Notes: generated by a model not told the origin, from the letters alone. A stretch of DNA of 64,000 nt from Marinobacter vinifirmus (GCF_002258215.1 NZ_NEFY01000009.1:1-64000); one strand, 5' to 3'. Shown: positions 54,136 through 62,874, counted from the stretch's first letter. Numbers and translations are program-made.

Positions 54136-55671
54136 ATGCCGCAACGCTATATCAAGAAGATACTCGATGCGCGGGTTTACGACATCGCCATCGAAACACC
54201 GCTGACTGAAGCCCGCAGCCTGTCCAAGCGCTTTGGCAACAATATTATGCTCAAGCGTGAAGACCTTCAGCCGGTGTTCTCCTTCAAGATTCGTGGCGCA
54301 TACAACCGGATTGCCCAGCTCTCCGAAGAGCAGAAAGCCAAGGGCGTGATCTGTGCCTCCGCCGGCAACCATGCCCAGGGCGTGGCGTTGTCGGCCAGGC
54401 AACTGGGCATCAAGGCCGTGATCGTGATGCCCCAGACCACGCCTGACATCAAGGTGAAGTCGGTGCGGGACCGGGGCGCCCGGGTAGTACTCAAAGGCGA
54501 CGCCTTCGACGAAGCTGCCGCCCATGCCCAGGAGTTGATCAAAAAACACGGCTACACCTACATCCCGCCCTACGACGACCCGGACGTCATCGCCGGGCAG
54601 GGCACCGTAGCCATGGAAATGATGTGGCAATTTTCCCAGCCCCTGCACGCGGTATTCATCCCCGTGGGCGGCGGCGGCCTGATCGCCGGCATGGCGGCGT
54701 ACATCAAATACCTGCGCCCGGACATCAAGGTTATCGGAGTGGAACCGGAAGACTCCAACTGCCTGCAAGCCGCCATGGCTGCCGGTGAGCGGGTGATACT
54801 GGACGAAGTAGGCATCTTTGCAGACGGTGTGGCGGTTAAACAGATCGGGGAAGAACCCTGGAACATCTGTAAAGACGCCGTCGATGAAGTCATCACCGTT
54901 TCGACTGACGAAATCTGCGCTGCCATCAAAGACGTATTCGAAGACACCCGCTCCATCGCAGAACCGGCAGGCGCACTGTCGGTGGCCGGCATGAAAAAGT
55001 ACATCGAGCGGGAACAGCTTGAAGGCGAAAACCTGGCCGGCGTGCTCAGCGGCGCCAACATGAACTTCGACCGCTTGCGCTACATCTCCGAACGCACCGA
55101 AATCGGCGAAAAACGCGAAGCCATCCTGGCCGTCACCATCCCGGAAAAACCGGGCGCGTTCAAAACCTTCATCAACGCCCTGCACAAACGCAGCATCACC
55201 GAATTCAACTACCGCTACGCCGATGCCAGCGAAGCCGTCATCTTCGTTGGCATCCAGATCCAGGCCGGCGGCCTGGGCCGTGAAGAACTGGTGCAGGAAC
55301 TGCGCGAAACCGGCTACTCCGTCATCGACCTCACCGACAGCGACCTGGCCAAGCAACACATCCGCCACATGGTCGGCGGCCACGCCCCGTCGGTCAGCAA
55401 CGAAGTCATCTACCAGTTCGAATTCCCCGAACGCCCGGGCGCTTTGCTGAAATTCCTCATGTCCCTCGGCACCCGCTGGAACATCTCCCTGTTCCACTAC
55501 CGCAACCACGGCGCAGCCTACAGCCGCGTTTTGCTGGGTGCCCAGGTTAACGAAGCGGAAATTCCGGATTTCGAGAAGATGCTGGAGAAAGTGGGCTTCC
55601 GCTACGAAAACATGACCGATAACGAGGCCTACCGGTTGTTCCTGGGCGCGGGTAACGGAAACCAGAAGTAG
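54136..55671 (+). CDS. ilvA: Threonine ammonia-lyase, biosynthetic
   Basis: 511 residues, the length of the allosteric biosynthetic enzyme. PLP-dependent conversion of threonine to 2-oxobutyrate for isoleucine synthesis. The catalytic core has KREDLQPVFSFKIRGAYN (PLP-lysine 51), CASAGNHAQGVALSA and PVGGGGLIAG. The C-terminal third holds two ACT-like regulatory domains (AILAVTIPEKPGAFKTFI and VIYQFEFPERPGALLKFL) for isoleucine inhibition. Followed within 10 bases by a hexamer repeat tract and then the palindromic repeat. Confidence 0.96.
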   Translation: MPQRYIKKILDARVYDIAIETPLTEARSLSKRFGNNIMLKREDLQPVFSFKIRGAYNRIAQLSEEQKAKGVICASAGNHAQGVALSARQLGIKAVIVMPQTTPDIKVKSVRDRGARVVLKGDAFDEAAAHAQELIKKHGYTYIPPYDDPDVIAGQGTVAMEMMWQFSQPLHAVFIPVGGGGLIAGMAAYIKYLRPDIKVIGVEPEDSNCLQAAMAAGERVILDEVGIFADGVAVKQIGEEPWNICKDAVDEVITVSTDEICAAIKDVFEDTRSIAEPAGALSVAGMKKYIEREQLEGENLAGVLSGANMNFDRLRYISERTEIGEKREAILAVTIPEKPGAFKTFINALHKRSITEFNYRYADASEAVIFVGIQIQAGGLGREELVQELRETGYSVIDLTDSDLAKQHIRHMVGGHAPSVSNEVIYQFEFPERPGALLKFLMSLGTRWNISLFHYRNHGAAYSRVLLGAQVNEAEIPDFEKMLEKVGFRYENMTDNEAYRLFLGAGNGNQK

Positions 55672-55679
55672 ACCCGGTC

Positions 55680-55716
55680 AGAAGCAGAAGCAGAAGCAGA
55701 AGCAGAAGTAGAAGCA
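55680..55716 (+). repeat. AGAAGC hexamer tandem repeat
   Basis: About six imperfect copies of AGAAGC, one reading AGAAGT, starting 9 bases after the ilvA stop codon and running into the left arm of the palindromic repeat. Non-coding simple repeat; likely variable in copy number. Confidence 0.8.
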
Positions 55717-55818
55717 GTTGTGGGGCACCTTTCCGGGAATTTCGAAGGCCATGGATGGCCGGAGAGAAGCGCACATGGATGTGCTCGTAGCGGTTCCCGG
55801 AAAGGTGCCCCACAACTG
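55715..55818. repeat. Long palindromic intergenic repeat, copy 2
   Basis: Perfect 25-base arms (55715-55739 and 55794-55818) around a 54-base centre with GGATGGCCGG, AGAAGCGCACATGGATGTG and AGCGG, nearly the same as copy 1 at 33130-33243. Arms are related to copy 1 (both include CTTTCC) but differ at several positions, and each difference is matched on the opposite arm. It may serve as the ilvA terminator. The rest of the 330-base gap to 56001 is A/T-rich from about 55870 and probably holds the promoter of the small gene at 56002. Confidence 0.78.
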
Positions 55819-56001
55819 ATTCGGCCGTCTTGCTCCGGTGCAGGTCGCCCGGTTTCGGCCGGCATACCCTTACGTAATCGTAATCCGTCAATAATTGTAA
55901 AATTGAAGTTACGTGTTAGTCTTTCGTCTAATTCTCTAAGTCGAGAATAGCCATCTGATTTTCCAGCCAATTAGAACCAAGAAAAAACGGGACCACGTGA
56001 A

Positions 56002-56166
56002 ATGAGAGGCAAGCCAGACATCATCCGCACCATCGTACTGATCTTTGCGGTCGGCCTTGTCATTACCGGGTTTACGTCACTTCAGGCTTCAGAAGACAAA
56101 CGCTCTGCCAGAGACGTTCCTGTGACCAGCTTCGTGCAGCCAGCCAGTCAGGGCTTGAACCGGTAA
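56002..56166 (+). CDS. Small membrane protein, 54 residues, unknown
   Basis: Reads MRGKPDIIRTIVLIFAVGLV... with one hydrophobic segment (about 9-27, ending ITGFTSLQA) and a polar C-terminus of about 26 residues (SEDKRSARDVPVTSFVQPAS). It could be a single-pass membrane protein or a small exported protein with cleavage after LQA. A GGGACC ribosome-like site lies 9 bases before the ATG, after an A/T-rich promoter-like stretch. The 3' end overlaps the fau gene on the other strand by 19 bases. Family not recognised; coding nature supported by start context and topology only. Confidence 0.5.
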   Translation: MRGKPDIIRTIVLIFAVGLVITGFTSLQASEDKRSARDVPVTSFVQPASQGLNR

Positions 56167-56783
56167 CAACGCTTATCCGTTACCACACCGTGTAAAGGCA
56201 CATCCCAGGGCTCAACCGGCAACTGTTCCACGCGCTGAAAATCGTGGGCCAGGCCAACCAGTTTTGGTGCCATGCAGGGCCTGATCCGGCTGAACGCGAA
56301 GGTTCGGTCGTAGAAGCCGCCGCCCATACCCAGTCGCCCTCCGGTTTCGTCAAACCCCACCAATGGAAACAGCACCGCATCCAGTGCCCAGGCCGGCTTG
56401 CGTCTTGAACGCGGGAACGGGGGTTCTGGAATGCCGAAGCGGTTTGCCGTCAGTTGCACTCCATCATAATAGGGGCTGAAAACCAGCTTGCCCGGGTAGA
56501 TCGGGTGCAGAATGGGCAGGTAGAACCGGATGCCTTTTTTGCGAGCCAGATCAATGTACAGGGACGGGTCAATTTCGCCGTCGTTGGCGAGGTAGATGCC
56601 AATGTGGCGTGCCCGGTGCAGGTCGGGGTGCCTCAGCAGGTTAAGGGCGAGACGTTCGGAAGCTTGCCGCTGTTCTTCAAACGACAGACTTCTCCGTTTC
56701 TGGCGAAGAGTTTGGCGGAGCTGGCGGCGTGAGGCCCGATCATTGCCGGAGTCAAACGTCCTTGCTTGATGATGCGGATTCAA
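56148..56783 (-). CDS. fau: 5-formyltetrahydrofolate cyclo-ligase
   Basis: 211 residues. ATP-dependent conversion of 5-formyl- to 5,10-methenyl-tetrahydrofolate. The N-terminal basic helix RRQLRQTLRQKRRSLS and the C-terminal signature DETGGRLGMGGGFYDRTF are typical (YgfA/MTHFS). In E. coli this gene follows 6S RNA on one transcript. Here it keeps the strand of 6S RNA (58693-58873) but a 1.8-kb lipoprotein gene in the opposite direction has come between, so it needs its own promoter in 56784-56901. Confidence 0.93.
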   Translation of the reverse strand: MNPHHQARTFDSGNDRASRRQLRQTLRQKRRSLSFEEQRQASERLALNLLRHPDLHRARHIGIYLANDGEIDPSLYIDLARKKGIRFYLPILHPIYPGKLVFSPYYDGVQLTANRFGIPEPPFPRSRRKPAWALDAVLFPLVGFDETGGRLGMGGGFYDRTFAFSRIRPCMAPKLVGLAHDFQRVEQLPVEPWDVPLHGVVTDKRCYRFKP

Positions 56784-56901
56784 GATGGCGATTACCTGCT
56801 GCTGCGTCGTGAATTCGGCCTATGTTGTATCACATCAATAACGCCCCGTTAAAATTCTGCTAGTCTGCAGTCCGTTGTTTTTTCAGAGGCTGTATTCTGC
56901 C

Positions 56902-58686
56902 ATGGATTTCCCCCGATACGCTCGCCTGTTGCTTCCTGCGGTTTTGATTGTTGCTTTGTCTGGTTGCGCGACCGGATCCCCCGAGGTTTACCAGGTGGGT
57001 GTTCGTGCGTTGGCTTCTGCTGAATATTCCGGTGCCCGCCACCATCTCCAGAGTTACCTTGACGGTGAGACCGAGAGTTATGAAAGCAGTCGGGCGCGCT
57101 ATGAACTGGCTCGCTTGACGTATCTTGGCCTGGGCGGGCCAGCGGATGAGCGGGCAGCTGCCGAGTTGCTGGAGCGAGAGCTTCAGAAACCGTTTTCGGT
57201 CTACGAGCGCGAAGCGCGGCATTTGTTGGCCGAGATCTATCGGCGAGGGCAGGCAGAGAACCGTGATGTGTCCAGGTCGTTAGTGCTTCTCCGTGCGGCG
57301 GACTATCCGCGAGCCTTGATTGATCTCGCGATGATCTATTGGTCCGGGGAGCTGGTCGAGCAGGATCGCAAACAGGCGGTGGCACTGATCCCCGAAATCG
57401 GTGAGCTAGATAATGCTTCGAATCTGTTTCATCACCGGGCTCTGGCTGAATACTGCGGCCCCGACACCCGGGACAGGGTACCTGCCTGGGCCTGTCTGGA
57501 TGAGGAAGGCGAGTTTATTCTCCAGAGTGCAGACGAGGTATGGCGCGCAAGTCGTCCGGACACCGATGCAGGCACCATGCGCTACCTGGCTACATTGTAT
57601 CCGGCCCTGGTGGATCCCAGTGCGCAACGCCGGGTAGCGTGGTACCGGTATGCCGGAGATAAAGGCAGCGCCCGCGCCCAGTACATGATAGCCCAAATAT
57701 ACGGAGCGCCAGATTCACCTTGGTTTAACCCTGCCGAAGCAGAGCAATGGCTGCAACGGTCTGCCGATCAGAACTACCCGAAAGCACTGCTGGCCCGAGG
57801 TGTGGCGCTGGCTCGCGGAAAGCAGCGTTCCGAGGCTGATTATCTTGAGGCGCTCGATCAGCTGGAGCGTGCGGCCGACCGGGGCGAGAAAGAGGCGAAT
57901 CTCTGGTTGGCTCACCTGTATCTGAATCCCGAAGACGGGCGCTCGATGCAGGTGGGTCTGGCCGTTGCGCGTCTCGAACAGATAGAACGGGAGGACGATC
58001 GGGCCAAGCACTTGCTGGCCGATATCTATCTCTCGAGCCTGCCGGGTATGGCCGAAGAACAGCATCGCCGAGCCTTGGATCTGTTGGAAAGCATGGCTTA
58101 CCGGGATGCGGAGGCGGCCTACAAACTTGGTGCGATCTACAGTCAGGGGCTGGCCAGTATTCCGCCCAGTCTGGTGGATGCTGTAGGTTGGTTGAGGCGC
58201 GCCGCTAATAAGGGCCACCTGCCCGCACAGCTGCTTTTGGCGCGAGAGTTGCAGCAGGATGGCCGGGATGAGAGCGCTGCGAAAGCTCGCGAGCGGTTTG
58301 TATTTATGCCGATTGCCGATGTGCCGGATAATCTGCGTCAAGCTGTCTCAAATGCGCGCTATAGACAGGCAATGTATTACGCCGGTCAGGCTGAGGTTCA
58401 TGCAGAAGAAGTTCGACAGCTTCTGGAGAGGGCGGCGGAGGAGGAGAACATGGCCGCCCTGGCGTACCTCGGGCTGATGTACTACCGGGGTGAGCAGGTG
58501 GCCCCGGATGATGAGCTGGCCTATCAGTACCTGGAACGCTGGGATTCGCTGTATCAGCAACGAAAGGATCAGGCCAGGTCGGACGACTCAGTGTGGTCTG
58601 GACTGTTGTTCGATGAGCGGTTCGGTAACCAGGAGGTTCAGGACGCTTTGCTGCACTTGAGATTCAGGAAGTCGCAATCGGAGTAA
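56902..58686 (+). CDS. Sel1/TPR-repeat lipoprotein, AlgK-like
   Basis: 594 residues. Lipobox LIVALSGC (lipidated Cys22) anchors it to the outer membrane. The rest is helical repeats of about 36 residues, Sel1 type (AYKLGAIYSQGLASIPPSLVDAVGWLRRA, shown here only as the segment ending in WLRRAANKGHLPAQL, and AQYMIAQIYGAP, MAALAYLGLMYYRGEQV). The alginate scaffold AlgK has this design, but no exopolysaccharide genes are adjacent. Codon choice (many TTG, GTT, CGC mixed) looks less biased than in neighbours. Start at 56902 by signal-peptide position. It interrupts the conserved 6S RNA-fau pair, so it is probably a later insertion. Confidence 0.8.
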   Translation: MDFPRYARLLLPAVLIVALSGCATGSPEVYQVGVRALASAEYSGARHHLQSYLDGETESYESSRARYELARLTYLGLGGPADERAAAELLERELQKPFSVYEREARHLLAEIYRRGQAENRDVSRSLVLLRAADYPRALIDLAMIYWSGELVEQDRKQAVALIPEIGELDNASNLFHHRALAEYCGPDTRDRVPAWACLDEEGEFILQSADEVWRASRPDTDAGTMRYLATLYPALVDPSAQRRVAWYRYAGDKGSARAQYMIAQIYGAPDSPWFNPAEAEQWLQRSADQNYPKALLARGVALARGKQRSEADYLEALDQLERAADRGEKEANLWLAHLYLNPEDGRSMQVGLAVARLEQIEREDDRAKHLLADIYLSSLPGMAEEQHRRALDLLESMAYRDAEAAYKLGAIYSQGLASIPPSLVDAVGWLRRAANKGHLPAQLLLARELQQDGRDESAAKARERFVFMPIADVPDNLRQAVSNARYRQAMYYAGQAEVHAEEVRQLLERAAEEENMAALAYLGLMYYRGEQVAPDDELAYQYLERWDSLYQQRKDQARSDDSVWSGLLFDERFGNQEVQDALLHLRFRKSQSE

Positions 58687-58692
58687 CGGTGA

Positions 58693-58873
58693 AAAGCTTC
58701 CCGGGCTGCCGTTATCGGATGTAGCCCTTGAACCCAAAGTTCAAGGTCGGTGGCCGCTGTGACATATCAGGCTTTCCCCCGTGGGGGACATGCTCACAAT
58801 GCCCTGAAGTAGCCACCTGGGTAGTGCGCATCGGCTCGAGGACGTACCCGACCAGCGAACAGCCCAGGAAGTT
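58693..58873 (-). ncRNA. ssrS: 6S RNA
   Basis: Non-coding RNA that binds sigma70 RNA polymerase by imitating an open promoter. Minus-strand sequence contains blocks matching E. coli 6S RNA: CTGTTCGC, CTCGAGCCGAT, GTGAGCATG, and the near-3' hairpin CCTTGAAC...GTTCAAGG. The ends pair in a 12-bp closing stem (CTTCCTGGGCTG at 58860-58871 with CAGCCCGGGAAG at 58697-58708). A TATAAT box (58880-58885) on the minus strand places the start near 58873. About 180 bases, the normal size, directly downstream of zapA as in other gammaproteobacteria. Ends are approximate. Confidence 0.9.
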
Positions 58874-58934
58874 GGTTCCATTATACGGGCAGGGCCGGGG
58901 CTGATTGCAACCCCGTTTCCGGATTCTTTCCGGA

Positions 58935-59231
58935 TCAGTTGCCCGAAGGCTCTCCCAATGCCTCATCAAGCCGGTTGTCCATGGCACGCAGGATGCTGCT
59001 GGTGGCATCAGACATGGTGTCGCGCTCCAGCAGTTCATGGGTGATGTTCAGGGCGGCCATCACGGCAATGCGTTCGGTACCGAACACCTTGCCGCTGGAG
59101 CGGATTTCGCGCATTTTGGTGTCCAGATGCCGGGCCGCACGCAACAGGGCTTCCTGCTCTTCCTGCGGACAGGCCACCAGGTATTCCTTGTCGAGAATCC
59201 TGACTTCCACGGTGGTTGAGGTCTGTGACAT
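58935..59231 (-). CDS. zapA: Cell division protein ZapA
   Basis: 98 residues. Small FtsZ-ring stabiliser: an N-terminal strand domain (VEVRILDKEYLVACPQEEQ), ALLRAARHLDTKMREIRSSG, then IAVMAALNITHELLERD leading into a coiled-coil tail. Precedes 6S RNA on the same strand; its ATG overlaps the stop codon of the ZapB-like gene by one base. Confidence 0.94.
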   Translation of the reverse strand: MSQTSTTVEVRILDKEYLVACPQEEQEALLRAARHLDTKMREIRSSGKVFGTERIAVMAALNITHELLERDTMSDATSSILRAMDNRLDEALGEPSGN

Positions 59232-59437
59232 CAGTGGTGCTCCAGTGCCCGAAGACGGCCGATCATGGCTTCAATCTTGTTCTTGGCAAGATCGTTCTTG
59301 TGCATCAGCTGGGCCCGTTCCCGGTTCCAGTCGTCCTGCAGCTCGCGCAGCAGGGCGTTATCCTTCTCGAGCTTTTTGCAGCGTTCAATCAGTGTGTCCA
59401 GCTTGTCCGCTAATGCCTGTACTTCGGACTGTTCCAT
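59231..59437 (-). CDS. TIGR02449-family coiled-coil protein (ZapB-like)
   Basis: 68 residues from ATG 59437. Nearly all coiled coil: VQALADKLDTLIERCKKLEK, then DNALLRELQDDWNRERAQL, ending KNKIEAMIGRLRALEHH. Always found just ahead of zapA in this group and similar in design to ZapB, so a role in Z-ring organisation is plausible but not shown. Upstream codons to 59500 are not family-like. Confidence 0.88.
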   Translation of the reverse strand: MEQSEVQALADKLDTLIERCKKLEKDNALLRELQDDWNRERAQLMHKNDLAKNKIEAMIGRLRALEHH

Positions 59438-59555
59438 GACGTGCCCAATATGAGTAATTTGGATGTCGGTAACTATAAGTGCCCGCACCATAACGGTCAA
59501 TTTACCGCATTGTCATGGCGCCGGGGCCGTGAAGCCTGTCACTTTCAGCGGCAGG

Positions 59556-60830
59556 TCAGCCGCCGGATCCGGCAAATCCCAGCTTGCGGCTCTTTTGCCA
59601 GCTGCGCAAGGCCGGGAGTAACGAAACCACGAATGCCGCCACCGGTACCAAGCCCAGCAGGAGCCATTCTGCCCGGTTCAGGCCGCGAAGTCCGATCTGT
59701 ATGCCGTACTGCTCCAGCAGCCAGGGGCCCAGGCCGGCAATGGCACCGGCGCCCAGCAGCAGCGCCAGGGCGCTGGCCGCCAGGGCCAGTACCACGCACT
59801 CAAAGCTGTACAGCGAGGCAATCAGGATGGGCGGGGCACCGGTAGCCCGCAACACCGCCACCTCCTGCTGGCGCTGGGCCTGAATGGTCAGCAGCACCGC
59901 AACCAGGCCGGTCAGGCTGGTAATGACCACAAACGCGCTGATGCCCAGCAAGGCTTTCTCAAACTGGCCCATCATGCGCCACAGTTCGCTCAGGGCAACG
60001 CCCGGCAGAATGGCGGACAAGGGCTCCTCGCGATACTGGTTCAGCTCCCGTTGCAGCTGGAAGGTGAGTATCGGCTTGTCCAGCCCGATAAACGCTGCGG
60101 TAATGGCGTCTGGCTCGAAGGAGCGGGTCTTTGCCTTCTCTTCTGTCAGGGTTCGGCCGGGCAGGGCAATGCCGGATTCCCAGCCCACGTGGATGGCTTC
60201 CATGGCTTCCAGGCTAATGTAAACCGCCTGGTCTACCGGTGTGCCGGTAGGCGCCAGAATGCCGGACACCGTAAACGGCAGGTCGGTATGGTTGGCAAAG
60301 CTGGTGCGCCCACCCCCGTGGGACAGCACAACACGGTCGCCAGCCTGGTGGTTGAGCTGGCGGGCCACGCCGGCGCCCAGCACCACATCGAACAGGCCAG
60401 TAAACCAGTGGCCGGTTGTCAGCTCCAGGGGCTGGTCATTGCCATATCGGAAGCGCTCGATGAACTGTGCGTTAGTGCTTACTACCCGGTAGCCCCGGTA
60501 GCTGTCGCCCAGTGAGACCGGAACCACCCAGTCGATACGCTTGTCCTGTGCCAGTTTCTGGTAAGTGGACCAGCGGATGTTGTTGGTGGCATCGCCAATA
60601 TGGAAGACCGAATACAGCAGCAGGTTCAGCTGGCCGCTGCGGGCACCAACAATCAGGTCTGTTCCGCTGATGGTGCTGGTAAATGACTGCCGGACTTCAG
60701 TGCGCAGATACTGGATTCCGAGCAGTAGCGTGACGCTCAGGGCAAGGGTGAGGCAAACCAGTGCCAGTACCTTGCGCCGGTACCACAGGCTGGCGGTTGC
60801 CAGGGAGAGTGCCAGTCGGACCTTGCTCAC
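59556..60830 (-). CDS. ABC transporter permease, FtsX/MacB-type
   Basis: 424 residues, starting at a GTG (60830) that overlaps the ATPase stop codon by four bases (GTGA). One N-terminal helix (VLALVCLTLALSVTLLLG), a periplasmic MacB-like core domain (about 45-260, TDLIVGARSGQLNLLLYSVF, VLGAGVARQLN), and three C-terminal helices (ALLGISAFVVITSLTGLVAV, CVVLALAASALALLLGAG, LLLGLVPVAAFVVSLLPALR). With the ATPase it forms a Type VII mechanotransmission-like complex. Genes of this sort lie beside DUF2796 and DUF3299 in zinc-starvation clusters (ZrgA-type in Vibrio, PA4063-4066 in Pseudomonas, from memory). Confidence 0.85.
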   Translation of the reverse strand: MSKVRLALSLATASLWYRRKVLALVCLTLALSVTLLLGIQYLRTEVRQSFTSTISGTDLIVGARSGQLNLLLYSVFHIGDATNNIRWSTYQKLAQDKRIDWVVPVSLGDSYRGYRVVSTNAQFIERFRYGNDQPLELTTGHWFTGLFDVVLGAGVARQLNHQAGDRVVLSHGGGRTSFANHTDLPFTVSGILAPTGTPVDQAVYISLEAMEAIHVGWESGIALPGRTLTEEKAKTRSFEPDAITAAFIGLDKPILTFQLQRELNQYREEPLSAILPGVALSELWRMMGQFEKALLGISAFVVITSLTGLVAVLLTIQAQRQQEVAVLRATGAPPILIASLYSFECVVLALAASALALLLGAGAIAGLGPWLLEQYGIQIGLRGLNRAEWLLLGLVPVAAFVVSLLPALRSWQKSRKLGFAGSGG

Positions 60831-61528
60831 GGCGTACCTCCCAGGGCCAGTTGATGGTGGAAGTGGCTGGCCAGGCTTCTGTCGTGGCTGACAAACACCA
60901 CCGAGCATTGCCGTTCCCTGGCCAGCGTCAGCAGAAGATCCAGGAAGCGGTCGCGGTTGTCGGTGTCCAGGGCGGAGGTTGGCTCGTCGGCCAGAATGAT
61001 TTCCGGCGCGCCGATCAGCGCCCGCGCGGCGGCGACTCGCTGCTGCTGGCCGATGGACAGCTCGGTAACTCCGTGGTGCCAGTGGCTCTCGGGGATGCCA
61101 AGTTCCTTCAGCAGTTCGCTGGCAGCGGTATCCGGGTGACGGTCGGCGCGGGCCCGGCGCAGCGCCGATAACCGGCAGGGCAGGGTCACATTGGCCAGCG
61201 CACTCAGGTAAGGCACAAGGTTGAACTGCTGGAAGATGACGCCCATATGGTCAGCCCGGAAGCGATCCCGGGCGCCGGCCCTCATGGCACTGGTTTGCTG
61301 CCCCAGCAGGCTGATCGAACCGGTTTGCGGCGTCTGCATCCCGGCCAGCAGGCCCAGCAAGGTACTTTTGCCGGTGCCACTGGGGCCGTGCAGAAACAGG
61401 TGTTCGCCTGCGGCCAGGGAAATGTCAGGAAAAACGAGCGGCTGTTCCCGGCCTGGCCAGCGAAACATCAGGTCTCGGGTCTCTATGGCCGGGCAGGCCG
61501 ATCTGGCGGTTGCTGTACTGCTGTTCAT
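60827..61528 (-). CDS. ABC transporter ATP-binding protein, LolD/MacB-type
   Basis: 233 residues. Walker A LHGPSGTGKSTLLGLLAG, Q-loop VIFQQFNLVPYLSALANV, signature TELSIGQQQRVAAARALIG, Walker B EIILADEPTSALD, and switch His VFVSHDRSLA. Partner of the downstream permease (GTGA overlap). Divergent from the DUF3299 gene, sharing the 69-base region 61529-61597, in which I see no Zur box. Confidence 0.92.
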   Translation of the reverse strand: MNSSTATARSACPAIETRDLMFRWPGREQPLVFPDISLAAGEHLFLHGPSGTGKSTLLGLLAGMQTPQTGSISLLGQQTSAMRAGARDRFRADHMGVIFQQFNLVPYLSALANVTLPCRLSALRRARADRHPDTAASELLKELGIPESHWHHGVTELSIGQQQRVAAARALIGAPEIILADEPTSALDTDNRDRFLDLLLTLARERQCSVVFVSHDRSLASHFHHQLALGGTP

Positions 61529-61597
61529 ATCGGTCTGGTCGGTTGCGTTGTATGATGTGGGCCGTGTTGTGAATCACCCCGATTGGAGATGCCGTCC

Positions 61598-62110
61598 ATG
61601 CCAGTGTATCCGAAGTCCCGGGCATTGTTTGCCTGCCTTTTGCCGCTGATGTTGCTGCTGTCATTATCAGCCCGGGCCGAGCTCCGGGAAATCGACTGGC
61701 TGGAACTGATGCCGGCCGAAGACCTAGCATTGCTGGAAAGCATGCCTGAGGTGGAGCACGAAGGCGATGGCCCGGTTTTGTTGCCCGACGAGATCATGAC
61801 GGGCCGGGTTGTGCCGGAAATGGGCGATGTCGAAGGCCGTATTCCGGGCTTTGTGGTACCCCTGAAAACCACCAGTGACATGCGCATCCTCGAGTTCTTC
61901 CTGGTGCCTTACTACGGCGCCTGTATCCACGTACCGCCACCACCGCCGAACCAGATTATCCATGTGAAATACCGCGAAGGCTTCACCCTGGAAGCCCTGT
62001 ACGACCCGGTCTGGATTGAGGGCAAGCTGGTGATTGAGCGTACCGAAAACGACCTGGGTACTTCGTCTTATTCCATGGTGGCGGAGTCTGTAGAGCGTTA
62101 TACCGAGTAA
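61598..62110 (+). CDS. DUF3299 exported protein
   Basis: 170 residues from ATG 61598 (GGAG at 9 bases). Signal peptide (ALFACLLPLMLLLSLSARA), then REIDWLELMPAEDL, the DUF3299 core EGRIPGFVVPLKTTSDMRI, FFLVPYYGACIHVPPPPPNQ (conserved Cys-His) and a terminal strand region. Members accompany zinc-responsive ABC genes in several gammaproteobacteria. Exact function unknown. It converges on the DUF2796 gene with a 2-base gap. Confidence 0.85.
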   Translation: MPVYPKSRALFACLLPLMLLLSLSARAELREIDWLELMPAEDLALLESMPEVEHEGDGPVLLPDEIMTGRVVPEMGDVEGRIPGFVVPLKTTSDMRILEFFLVPYYGACIHVPPPPPNQIIHVKYREGFTLEALYDPVWIEGKLVIERTENDLGTSSYSMVAESVERYTE

Positions 62111-62112
62111 GT

Positions 62113-62691
62113 TTACTGCCCCGGCCGGAAACGGTTGTCGGACCGGGTCAGCCGGGTGCCACCCTGGCCCTGCGCAGATACCCATTGCACATCCAGGAGC
62201 TCCAGGGCCGGGTAGGCGTCCAGTATGGGTGCGGTGAAGGCGGAAGCATCTGGCAAGGCGTCGCATCGCATGCTCTGGGTGATTTCCAGGTCGGAATGGT
62301 TTGCGTGGGCGTCCTGGTCATGGCCGTGGTCATGCCCTTGGTCATCGTGAGCTTCGTGCCCTTCCCAGCCGGTATGCAGTTCCGAAGTGGTCACCCGGCA
62401 GTTGCCTCCTTCGGTGTTGATCAGGGCATTCGTGGCCACCCATTCGCGCAAACCGTCCAGTTTCTGCCGCTGTTCCTTTGTGCGGGGCTGGTGCTCGAAG
62501 CCCAGCAGGTTCCAGGCGGGCGACTCCAGCAACAGGTCAATCTGTTCGCCGGCAAAGGCAACCTGGAGTTCTGCATGGCCATGCTGGTGAGCGGCCGGGT
62601 TGTCCTGTGCCATGGCGGGTGCCGTAATGGTTGCCAGGCCAAGGGCCAGGATCAGTCTGGGGGAAGCGGACAAGGGCAGGCGCTTTCGCAT
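62113..62691 (-). CDS. DUF2796 histidine-rich periplasmic protein (ZrgA-like)
   Basis: 192 residues. Signal peptide (LILALGLATITAPAMAQ). An early HQHGHAELQVAFAG and a dense His/Asp loop (HEAHDDQGHDHGHDQDAHAN, about 114-133) suggest zinc binding in the periplasm. PAWNLLGFEHQP and a conserved Cys pair (NCRVTT, MRCDAL) are family features. ZrgA of Vibrio cholerae, a Zur-regulated zinc-uptake component, is the best known relative. A Zur-like palindrome lies 24 bases upstream. Confidence 0.87.
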   Translation of the reverse strand: MRKRLPLSASPRLILALGLATITAPAMAQDNPAAHQHGHAELQVAFAGEQIDLLLESPAWNLLGFEHQPRTKEQRQKLDGLREWVATNALINTEGGNCRVTTSELHTGWEGHEAHDDQGHDHGHDQDAHANHSDLEITQSMRCDALPDASAFTAPILDAYPALELLDVQWVSAQGQGGTRLTRSDNRFRPGQ

Positions 62692-62714
62692 CGGGGGATC
62701 TCCGGTGTTTTGAT

Positions 62715-62726
62715 ATGTTATAACAT
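62715..62726. promoter_or_regulatory. Zur-like operator of the DUF2796 gene
   Basis: ATGTTATAACAT is a perfect 12-bp palindrome in an A/T-rich setting (GATATGTTATAACATTTTTA) and matches the core of Zur boxes (GTTATA...TATAAC). It lies 24-35 bases before the DUF2796 start and could repress it when zinc is plentiful. Confidence 0.65.
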
Positions 62727-62874
62727 TTTTATCCTTTGGCCCGGTAAAAGCAAGTGCCGATCTGGCCGGCCCGTGCCAGCACAGCGCCGTAATGCTAGGA
62801 TAGACACCTCAAACAGACGGAGCGGCCGGGCAATGGCCCCGGCAGTCTCCCCCGACACAGGAACCGGTTTTTTC

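Noticed and set aside
55547..55891. Leu-rich 114-residue minus-strand frame
   Set aside because: The Leu run is the AGAAGC hexamer tract read backwards, and the rest lies in the palindromic repeat and ilvA antisense.
61529..61597. Second Zur box between the ABC and DUF3299 genes
   Set aside because: The region reads TTGTATGATGTGG at best, without the two-fold symmetric GTTATA/TATAAC core.
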